Assembly (NCBI GenBank): GCA_001839685.1
Contig: MLAK01000707.1
Coordinates: forward strand, 38,564 to 73,773
Direction: 5' to 3'
Source of the DNA: Tritrichomonas foetus
Taxonomy: Eukaryota > Parabasalia > Tritrichomonadida > Tritrichomonadidae
DNA: 35,210 nucleotides
Shown in pieces: positions 16,882-25,383 of this stretch. The position numbers were made by a program, and so were the translations under genes. Numbering within the stretch: position 1 is the stretch's first letter; every line of letters begins with the position of its first letter. Under the pieces are notes generated by a model. It was given only the letters and a program-made list of their open reading frames with translations, searched no databases and was not told the origin of the DNA.

Positions 16882-19800
16882 TTACATTTCTCCCTTTCCC
16901 GCAACAAGGTATGTTCTTACTGATCCATTCTTTATTTCTATTTGCCCTCTTTCTTTTACGTTAAAAGTGCCACCATAAATCAATTCATAACTGCTTCTCG
17001 ATATATGAACCTTCATTGGCACTCCATGATGCTCCATTTGTTGTGCCATATTAATTGCAGGACCAAGAATTTCAAAAGTTGGTTTATCGATACCCAAAAC
17101 ACCTGCAACAATAGGACCACCAGTATTCACGCCAACTCTAATTCTTAACGTTTGTTTTAATTGTTCATTAATTTTTCGTACAGATGCAATTGCTGCAAGA
17201 CCGAACTCAATCATTTCTTTTGCGTGAACAGCTGGTTGATTAACTTCTACGAAAATGCCACCTGCTGCCATGTAACAATCGCCAATACATTTAATCTTAG
17301 TTAATGACGAAAGTTGAGCAAGACTTGAATCAAAATATTTAAACATGAGATTTAATGTTGACATAGTCATTGAAGCAGTGTTTGCAGCACACCATGGAGT
17401 AAATTCAACAATATCCATAAAACAAATCGATGCACTTTGGACGGAAAATGAAATATTTTCTTCTCCGTTTTGTACTCGAGATATTAGATGTTTAGGCAAA
17501 ATAGAAGCAAGTAAAGAATCGCTTTTAGATCTCTCTTCAGCAATTAAAGTATTATAAGAAACATTTTGTGTTTGATCTCGTGTAATAAAAACAATATGAT
17601 CCTTAAAATACAAGGGAGTTAGCTGAAGATATGAATTATTTTGTGATGTTTTGAATTCTACATTTAACAATTCTACATCTGGATTAAATATAGTTTCGAT
17701 ATTTCGGCTGAAACATCCATCAGCACTATTAAAGAATGATTTTATATGTGTTCCAACTAAATCATCTGATGAAATTCCATAAATTCGCTCAGTTGCACGA
17801 TTCACAGATTCAACAATGAATTGTTCATTTACAATAATTACAGAATCAGGTACATTTTTCAAAACACTATCGAAAAAGTCAGTTTGTCTAAGTACACTAT
17901 CTTTTGTTGTTATACTAAAATCACCTGACAAAATAGCCATGATTTTTGATGTTTGTAGGACAATATCAGGTGGACAATGGTGTAAAAGTGACATAGAAAA
18001 CTTTAATTTTTCTTCGGTTATAAATGTTTGGAAAAATATTAATAAAGATAAAAAAAAGCATATAACAAGCAAAACTATAACAGGTGTAGTCATTGATGGA
18101 ATCGTTTCGTTAAAAATCTCACGCATATTTGTAACAATATCTTTAAACATAGGATAAAAGAAATAATCTGATGCTCTTAAAATAATAATCCACAAATTGG
18201 TCATGAATGGATTTCGATTGTCAATGATTTGACTTGCATTTTTATATACAGGCATAACAGTATTAATGAAAAATGGTTCAACCATATTTAATTGAATGTC
18301 TAATTGGAAGCATTGATAATATTCAACAAATGTTGTTGGTATATTTGTATCATTTTCACATTCATAATGAATTTGAGCATTTTCATGTGCATAATTGAAG
18401 TTTCGATAAGGTGGTACATTTGATTCCCATGTACCATAACGAGAACGATGATAATAATCGGTGAAATTTAATATTCTCCTTATTAATATTGCTCGATGGT
18501 TATTTAGTGAACTAGGATCATAGCCAACAAATGTTAATTTTATTGCTAGTGATTCAAGAACTTCCATAGTTCCCATCAAATAAGCAACAGTACCAAGAAC
18601 ATAATCTAAATGAGGTGCATTATTTCCTAATTGCTCTGAAAATAATGGAAACATTTCGCAAAGCAAAATAACCATTGCTAAAACGCAACAAGCAATAAAA
18701 ATATTCAAAAATATATAAACAGTTCGTTCAGATGATCCCACTAAAGTTATATCACTCGCTGATGAAAACACTTTTAATATGTTTTCTTCTTGTTTGTTAA
18801 AATCATCATCTTCTTCACTATAACTATCTTCGTCCTTTTCAATGAGTTTTAAAGATTCAGCAACACATGATACAACATTTTTCGGTAATGCAGTAAGACA
18901 CTGATAGATTTGTGATTTAGCAAGACGCAAATTTTCAATTTGATATATCATAATTCCAATCATTATGACTATATAAACAATACAAATAAAAGTCATAGCA
19001 AAAAATAGGGAATTTTGCATATCATTATGATTTTCTGTTAAATAATTTCTACAATATGATAAAGCAATTGATGAAGCATCAGTCACATAAGGCGCATTAT
19101 CAATAGGATCTGCAATATGATTTGAAAAATACCATGATAAATTTGGTGTTCCAGTTAAAATATCATTTAATTGGAAAATAATCTGCATTATGGAACTTTG
19201 TAAAGAGATATTTATATAAGTTTTTACTTGATTTTCATCAAAGAATGCATAAGGAATTGTTTCATCGAATATAATTTTATGAACAATCTGTAAATTGTAA
19301 TTATTAATTCCAAAAGTTCGATATAAACTTATTTTTTCAACGGAATTCGCAGCTTCCGTCATAAAAAAGCGAAGTTGATCTTTAGTTGTCATAGAATTTC
19401 CAAATGAATCAAAAGATTGATTTCGAAATTCAGGTTTTGGAAAGAACATTTCTGTTTCATTATTAGGCATTCCAATATTTTCGAACAGATAATGTTGTGC
19501 AAATAATGGAAGCTGAAAAGTCAAAGCACGAAGATAAGAAATATGATACATTAAATCCAATGGTGTTGTTAATTCATTCAAATAACTAGGTGCATAAATA
19601 AGCATTCCAACAGTTGGTACCAAAATTAAAATGAAGTACAGAAAAATTGTCCAAATTCTCATACAGTTGATTGCTGGTATTGACAAGTTTTTGATTTTTT
19701 CTTGAAGTAATATAATTTGTTCATTAACTTCAGTGTTTGAACCATCTTCTAAATCAACATAATGTGTTATATCATTTGTAATTTCACTTTCTGAGTAATG

Positions 19801-21579
19801 AATATCGGGCTTTGTATTCCCTTGAATTACAGGCAACATTGGATAAGCTTGTAAGCCTAAAAGATTTGTTCTGTCAGGATTAACCATTAATCCACGTTGA
19901 AGGAGACGAACTTTTTCATTCCATTCATTATGGAGTTGTGGATCACCTAGGATTTCAAGTGCAAATTTCGAATAAAGACGCGCAACAAAACGATTATTCG
20001 GATATTGCGATAATAAATGTGTAAAATTGGCAATTGATTTTTTCTTTGAATATAAGGTATTGTTTATTGCAGAATCCATTTCATTTATTGAGCTTTGGAT
20101 AGCAAGATCCCAAATATGTCGAATTTTACGTTTTGTTACTTGAACTTGCTTGCTGGCTTTCGATATTCGCAGTTTTAGTTCATATGATAAAGATTCCTCT
20201 CTTTGAGTCAGGATTGATTGCGCTTGGGAAATGATCTCTTGAACGAGATAACCAGTCATTTTAGGATTTGTTTGCATTTTATGAATAATAAAAGAAAGTA
20301 AATTGGTTTCTTCAGGATAAACCGCTACAAATTTACCAAAAATTCTCCAAACTCGAAATGAATCACTATATTTTTCAGCACCTTGTTTGAAAAATGACCA
20401 ATTTGTACAGATAGGATGTGAATTTATTAAACCAGTAATAGCAGTATTCAAAAATGAATTTTCAGTTAAATTATTAACTTGATAGATATCAATTCCCGTT
20501 TCATATATATTATCAAGAAGTTTCAGCATTTTGATCCTGTTTCTTTGGAGAATGAATGCAGATATTAACGAAAGTATGAAAACTAAAAATATGTAAACGA
20601 AAATTTCAATCATTTCTGCATCATGATTAAATAAATCATAAGCTGCAACCAGAATCATGAATAAGCCATTTGCTGTGGATGTAGCACAAATTGCCACTCG
20701 ATGAATCTCACTGACAAATGATCCAGGAAAAGTAACAATCCAATTCCCTGAAAAATACAATATTGCTGTAACAGCAGTGAGAATTATGCGTGGAATGAAT
20801 GTCAATTGCGATGCAATACCAGTCAAGAAGGTAACTGACCAAATTAAGGCCGAAAAAGCAACCTGTGGGCCTGAAATAATGGTCATTAAAGAGTGAGGTC
20901 GAAAAACATATGATACAGATGAAATCCAAGTATAAAAGAAGAAATATCCTGATAACGAAGTAAATGAAAATAATATTCCACAAATTTCTGAAGTTACACT
21001 AAAATGATTCGTTCCCATAATCAGCCTTCCAATTGATTCACCAATAGTGTTAATCAAAATTGGATGAAAAAGATGAAAAAATCCATTAATTCCGCCAACA
21101 ATAAAATCGTCAGCTAGATTTGACAGTTTTGCTGTACGTCGAAAGTACCAGGCATAAATAATCAAAAAGATGAACATTGCTGTAATAATCGCAAAATATC
21201 CAAATTCTATAATAATTGAACTTTCTGGCCTTGAATCTGGGGGAATTATATGAAAAAATATTGACACAATTGACATTGTCGTTTTAAATACTGTGTTTGG
21301 GCGCCAAAAATATGGATAATTCACAGCAAGGGCTGCTCCAATGTATTGTAAAAGTCGCCAGTAAGAAAGAACGATATGAAGTTCGAAATAGTTGACAGGA
21401 ATCGTATCAACAAACGCAAATAAGAAAAAAAGTCTGTTTCGCAGCTTTTTAAAATAATTATGTTCGATCATTGAAGCGAAGGAAGAATCGACTGATGAGC
21501 TTTGTAAATTATTACTGGAAGAAAGAAGATTCGAGAATGATGTTGACCGATCTGCCAATCGAGGGTTGGCTTGCTTCAT
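16882..21579 (-). CDS. Multi-membrane PAS-class III nucleotidyl cyclase
   Basis: A 1565-residue membrane cyclase. About eight hydrophobic segments fill 45-360, then a soluble helical region (360-640). Two modules follow, each an extracellular loop flanked by membrane spans (spans near 643, 880, 965 and 1175). A PAS domain (about 1231-1340) and one class III catalytic domain (1347-1565) end the protein. The metal aspartates are Asp1389 (CFMDIVEFT) and Asp1434 (KCIGDCYMA). Lys1430 occupies the base-selecting position and favours ATP, so adenylyl cyclase is the likelier activity; the partner position is Glu1503 rather than Asp. Asn1510 is kept, but the transition-state arginine four residues on is Gln1514 (NMAQQM). 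One catalytic domain per chain implies homodimerisation. TCAATCTTGA lies 11 nt before the ATG. The extracellular loops suggest a receptor role, ligand unknown. Confidence 0.93.
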   Translation of the reverse strand: MKQANPRLADRSTSFSNLLSSSNNLQSSSVDSSFASMIEHNYFKKLRNRLFFLFAFVDTIPVNYFELHIVLSYWRLLQYIGAALAVNYPYFWRPNTVFKTTMSIVSIFFHIIPPDSRPESSIIIEFGYFAIITAMFIFLIIYAWYFRRTAKLSNLADDFIVGGINGFFHLFHPILINTIGESIGRLIMGTNHFSVTSEICGILFSFTSLSGYFFFYTWISSVSYVFRPHSLMTIISGPQVAFSALIWSVTFLTGIASQLTFIPRIILTAVTAILYFSGNWIVTFPGSFVSEIHRVAICATSTANGLFMILVAAYDLFNHDAEMIEIFVYIFLVFILSLISAFILQRNRIKMLKLLDNIYETGIDIYQVNNLTENSFLNTAITGLINSHPICTNWSFFKQGAEKYSDSFRVWRIFGKFVAVYPEETNLLSFIIHKMQTNPKMTGYLVQEIISQAQSILTQREESLSYELKLRISKASKQVQVTKRKIRHIWDLAIQSSINEMDSAINNTLYSKKKSIANFTHLLSQYPNNRFVARLYSKFALEILGDPQLHNEWNEKVRLLQRGLMVNPDRTNLLGLQAYPMLPVIQGNTKPDIHYSESEITNDITHYVDLEDGSNTEVNEQIILLQEKIKNLSIPAINCMRIWTIFLYFILILVPTVGMLIYAPSYLNELTTPLDLMYHISYLRALTFQLPLFAQHYLFENIGMPNNETEMFFPKPEFRNQSFDSFGNSMTTKDQLRFFMTEAANSVEKISLYRTFGINNYNLQIVHKIIFDETIPYAFFDENQVKTYINISLQSSIMQIIFQLNDILTGTPNLSWYFSNHIADPIDNAPYVTDASSIALSYCRNYLTENHNDMQNSLFFAMTFICIVYIVIMIGIMIYQIENLRLAKSQIYQCLTALPKNVVSCVAESLKLIEKDEDSYSEEDDDFNKQEENILKVFSSASDITLVGSSERTVYIFLNIFIACCVLAMVILLCEMFPLFSEQLGNNAPHLDYVLGTVAYLMGTMEVLESLAIKLTFVGYDPSSLNNHRAILIRRILNFTDYYHRSRYGTWESNVPPYRNFNYAHENAQIHYECENDTNIPTTFVEYYQCFQLDIQLNMVEPFFINTVMPVYKNASQIIDNRNPFMTNLWIIILRASDYFFYPMFKDIVTNMREIFNETIPSMTTPVIVLLVICFFLSLLIFFQTFITEEKLKFSMSLLHHCPPDIVLQTSKIMAILSGDFSITTKDSVLRQTDFFDSVLKNVPDSVIIVNEQFIVESVNRATERIYGISSDDLVGTHIKSFFNSADGCFSRNIETIFNPDVELLNVEFKTSQNNSYLQLTPLYFKDHIVFITRDQTQNVSYNTLIAEERSKSDSLLASILPKHLISRVQNGEENISFSVQSASICFMDIVEFTPWCAANTASMTMSTLNLMFKYFDSSLAQLSSLTKIKCIGDCYMAAGGIFVEVNQPAVHAKEMIEFGLAAIASVRKINEQLKQTLRIRVGVNTGGPIVAGVLGIDKPTFEILGPAINMAQQMEHHGVPMKVHISRSSYELIYGGTFNVKERGQIEIKNGSVRTYLVAGKGEM

Positions 21580-22754
21580 CGCTCAAGATTGATTCTAGTG
21601 TATTTAAAAAGTTCTTAAATCAATTTTTCTGAGCGAATTTGAGGAGTGTTCTCACAATTCGTTCTGATGTCTTTCATTGCGAATTTCAAATATTTTCTAT
21701 ATATTATGTATTTGAATTCTTTCATCAACTAAAATCACAATTTTTCTCCAGGAAATCAATGCTTTTTCAAAATTTTATTCTCTTTTACTATTTTAGTATA
21801 TGTTAAAATATATATTTTGCATAATTTAAGGAGATTTATATTTGATTGAGAAAGAAATTTGATCCTAAATAAGGAATCTCATGAAAGAATTTTCAATTCA
21901 GAATGATATTTTTCTAAAACTCAATTCAATTTTCATAGCAGAAAATAGGTTTTGAAATGATTTGAAATGACTCCCTCTTCAATTTTGAGAGATAAACATC
22001 AAGTTGTTTGGATAACTTTTTATCTTCAATACCCTAGAATTGTTATCCCAATAAATATTTTTGTCACTAATTGAAACACTCATCTAAAATATATTCAAAA
22101 GACAAATGTGATCAAACATTTTCAATACTTTATTTCCTCATTTACAAATGTTTTGAAAGGTCTCAGAAAATGTCATTGCGAACATCACCTGAGGTATGAA
22201 AGTTATTATTCATGAATATTGATATTTTCATGATATAATATTATCTGCTCAATTATATTACATAAAATCTAAGAATTTGTTGATTTAACTCATGAGATCT
22301 TAATAAAAAATAGATTTGACAATCTTTTCAGAATCATTCAAAAAGATATCACCCATTCGATTCGGCTCTATATGAATATTGTATCTATTCATCTATATAA
22401 TGCCAATTTCAAGGTGAAAACATTCTAGTTTGTTACTCACATTTTAGTAGGATTGATATAAATGAATATCTTGGTAAATGATGGGAGCATGAATTTTATG
22501 GGCAAGACAATAAAACTCTTATTCATGTTTGATTAGTATCAAAAAATCGTAGAGAATCCATATTTTTCTAAAAAATTCCAAATTCTATATTTTTTCTAAA
22601 AAAATGAATTTCCTCTGAGTGAAATTGAAGATTCGATTTAAATTTCTGTAAACTTAAAAACCAATTTCAGCTTTTTTATCATATTAAACAGTTTTTTTTG
22701 AAAAAAAATAACTCTAAGTAATTAACAATTTTTATTCTTCCAGATAAACAATTG
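21580..22754. other. Intergenic region, no gene seen
   Basis: 1.2 kb between the cyclase start and the pantothenate kinase stop. Apart from the cyclase promoter element it is AT-rich filler with frequent stops in all frames and no notable repeat. Confidence 0.55.
21583..21592 (-). promoter_or_regulatory. Putative initiator variant TCAATCTTGA of the cyclase
   Basis: The A of TCA at 21590 is 11 nt before ATG 21579. The 10-mer is identical to that before eIF2B-alpha (4144-4153). Role inferred from position only. Confidence 0.4.
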
Positions 22755-23618
22755 TTATTTTCCATAATATGCTGCACCAATTGCTCCTATGAATTGTGAA
22801 TCCTTCGGCACAATAATTGTCACAGTCGGCACAAATAAATTCAAGGCTGAAGTGATGGTGTTTGAAATGAATCCACCATAATCGAGAAATCCTCCAACCA
22901 GGACACAAGTATTGCATTCTTTTGATGTACAGGCTGCTGCTAAATGACATCCAATTGACATTGCAAGTGTTCCAAGTAAAGAAGAGGCCAAATCTTCATC
23001 TTTTGGCCTTTCTTCACTCCAGGCGGCCTTCGCCATTGATGAAGCAACAACATTCGCTGTAAGTGTGCTGATGTAATCACTTCCAACTAAGTCTGAAATC
23101 ATTAAATCAACGTTTTCTGATTTCCCATTTTTGGCTAATTCGAGAATTTTGGGATAGTCACTGATACCAAGAATAAGCTTGCAGAGGCCAAGAAATGTGC
23201 CACCACCAATGCCTGTTCCACCAATGTGCGTGGCTTTTTGATTTTCATAATATGAAAATGATGCACCTGTTCCTAAAGCGGCAACAATAAATTTATCATG
23301 CGTTTCTAATGATTTGCCTCCTATTTTGATATAATTCTCAGGATTTTGAAGGTGTCTTAAGATTCCATCAGAATTAATTTTAATTTCATCAGCAAAAATT
23401 GGCGTGGGATTAACTTTTTCTAATATTTCTCTATATTTGTGTGAGCCACTTCCAATTACACAAATTTGTTTGATTTCTTTCTTTCCATCAAAATGATTTT
23501 TCAAAAAAACGCTTAAATTTTCTAAGATCGATGGGAAACGAATTGTCTCATCATTTTCATCTTCTTTGTGAATGCATACCTTCGTGAATGTTGTGCCAAT
23601 ATCGATTCCATACATCAT
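22755..23618 (-). CDS. coaW: Type II pantothenate kinase, bacterial CoaW-like
   Basis: A 287-residue ASKHA-fold kinase that phosphorylates pantothenate, the first step of coenzyme A synthesis. GIDIGTTFTK (4-13) is the first phosphate loop. Glu78 in FADEIKINSDG is the predicted catalytic base. LGTGASFSYY and HIGGTGIGGGTFLGLCKLI (131-149) form the second nucleotide loop, followed by SDYPKILELAKNG and the C-terminal FIGAIGAAYYGK. Length and the DYxxxxxxAxxG stretch match the compact bacterial form rather than the longer animal PanK. An arginine that usually precedes the GG loop is His131 here. Bacterial origin by transfer is an inference. Coenzyme A supply matters to the pyruvate:ferredoxin route of trichomonads. 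ATG-ATG at the start leaves two choices; a TCATT initiator lies 23 nt upstream. Confidence 0.9.
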   Translation of the reverse strand: MMYGIDIGTTFTKVCIHKEDENDETIRFPSILENLSVFLKNHFDGKKEIKQICVIGSGSHKYREILEKVNPTPIFADEIKINSDGILRHLQNPENYIKIGGKSLETHDKFIVAALGTGASFSYYENQKATHIGGTGIGGGTFLGLCKLILGISDYPKILELAKNGKSENVDLMISDLVGSDYISTLTANVVASSMAKAAWSEERPKDEDLASSLLGTLAMSIGCHLAAACTSKECNTCVLVGGFLDYGGFISNTITSALNLFVPTVTIIVPKDSQFIGAIGAAYYGK

Positions 23619-23638
23619 TTTATGTGTTTTTATTGTAA

Positions 23639-23643
23639 AATGA
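23639..23643 (-). promoter_or_regulatory. Initiator (TCATT) of the pantothenate kinase gene
   Basis: TCATT on the minus strand, +1 A at 23641, gives a 23-nt leader to ATG 23618. A 14-bp palindrome, TTCAAACGTTTGAA (23692-23705), lies about 50 bp further upstream, flanked by two AACGG sequences. Confidence 0.5.
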
Positions 23644-24882
23644 ACTGATCAAAACTATCTCAATTGTTGAACGGCGTGATATTCAATTAAATTCAAACGT
23701 TTGAAACGGTGTTGATGAGCTAATCTCAAGACAAGGAGTGAGTATTTCGTAAAAGTAACTATTTTACATCTAAATAATCCAGAAAGAAATAAGTGGTGAC
23801 GGATAGCGTGTTCATTGAAAAACTCGCTTAAATTGAATAAATATCTGGTTCTTCATTCACAAAAGGAAATGGTTGTATTTTTCTTCAATTTTTTTATCAC
23901 AAGAAGATTATCTTTTTTTTCGATACCTCAACGGTAAAAAATACATCAATATTCTCAATATGCTGAATAAACTTTTACTATCATCTATACATGCCCAAAA
24001 ATTGGACAAATTGGAAAATATTTTTATTTCCTTTTTTGTATAAATCCATCAACACATTATATATAGTTTATTCATATGTAGTAATACTCCAAAATGACAA
24101 CATAAACGAATTATCGACTATAAAAAATATTGAACAAATAAGAAAAAATTTAAGTTTTGTTTTTCAATGTTAAATCATGAATTTCCATATAATTGCATTT
24201 ATAATTGCTGAATATATGTTCTGGATGTTCAAATTATCGAAAATTATGAATCTCCTGTCATTTCAGATTTCCAACTTTTTCCTTAATATTATCTCTGAAA
24301 TCTAATTAGTAAAAGAAATTTATAAATTCTTACTTGTTTTATTGGCGAAATAGCTGTTGGTTCGATTGAATATTTTTAAACCTCGATTTTAATATTTCCC
24401 TTAGATATTTGGTATGTGGGTTTACTCATATATGTAGTTTACTATCAATAAATATTTCGCATTCTAGAATTACCTATTTTTAGCTGAAAAAAGTATTTTG
24501 ATAAGAATTGTCGAAACTTTTTGATAGTGGTGGCTGTTAATTGATGATCAACCGCAGATAGATAAAGCTAATTTAAAATTATTTTAAAATATATTTGTCT
24601 GCCAAGATTCGTCAACATCATATTATTTCATTTATAGGAGTTCCTCCTCATCTAATTTATTAATTGTAAAATTTAGATTTGTTAATGAATTACATCACTG
24701 CATATCTAATGAAACATTTTGTCAGACAACGGTTCATTTAAACTTCCAAGATCATTATTATAAAACCAATGTCTAACTGTGATTCATTCAATTTTAATTC
24801 TTTCTTCTCAAAACCAAGTTTCTAAATGAAATAGATTTATTTGTATGCGCATAAAGAACTAAAATTTGTTATTAAAATTTTG
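23644..24882. other. Intergenic region, no gene accepted
   Basis: 1.2 kb of AT-rich DNA. A 60-codon ATG ORF at 23991-24173 consists mostly of A/T-rich codons, has no recognised similarity and no initiator close by, so I do not call it. The palindrome at 23692-23705 is noted with the pantothenate kinase promoter. Confidence 0.5.
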
Positions 24883-25144
24883 CAGTCAAACTTTTTCGCA
24901 GTTCAGAGTTCCTCAGAAATTGAGGCATCTTTGAAAATCTATTAGAAAAAGTCCACCAGCTGGTTGTATCCTATAGAAAAATTTCTAAAGAAAAATGCTT
25001 ATTTTCAAAGAAAAGTAATATAGGATGGCCATCATAGAGTTAACTCTATCGCAGTTATTGAAGTATGTCGAAAGAAAAAACATTGACTGTGAAGAATTAA
25101 CGGATGCATGAGAGAAAATCGACGGGATGTCATTATCGTAAAAT
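24883..25144 (+). pseudogene. Decayed coding fragment, family unknown
   Basis: From 24883 a frame runs 20 codons to TAG (24943), resumes for 25 codons (including STSWLYPIEKFL) to TAG at 25021, then passes one frame over to ATG 25025 and 28 codons (MAIIELTLSQLLKYVERKNI and on) to TGA 25109. Beyond that stop the frame continues EKIDGMSLS. Amino acid mix and G+C are more protein-like than the surroundings. I do not recognise the family. Chance is a real alternative. Confidence 0.3.
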
Positions 25145-25311
25145 AATAATCTCTGAATTTTTTGTGTTGATAAAACGATATCGTTAAGGAATTACTGAGT
25201 TTTTATTTCAATTAATTTCCCCACAATTACAGATAGAATTTCAATAGAATGAATGATTGCATTCAACTGAGTTAACATTATATTTTGTTTACGTTATTCA
25301 ATACAATTCTT

Positions 25312-25316
25312 TCATT
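25312..25316 (+). promoter_or_regulatory. Initiator (TCATT) of the subtilisin gene
   Basis: TCATT with +1 A at 25314 lies 18 nt before the ATG at 25332, the usual spacing. That ATG is one base out of frame with the subtilisin ORF and hits a stop after three codons. The in-frame ATG (25384) is 70 nt away, which is unusually far. Confidence 0.5.
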
Positions 25317-25383
25317 TTATTTCTGTATAATATGAAAAAGTAAATTGAAAGATTTACTTCATTTTCTCCAATTGCTTGAATCG

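Noticed and set aside
23991..24173. 60-codon ATG ORF
   Set aside because: Composition matches surrounding non-coding DNA and no promoter element was seen.
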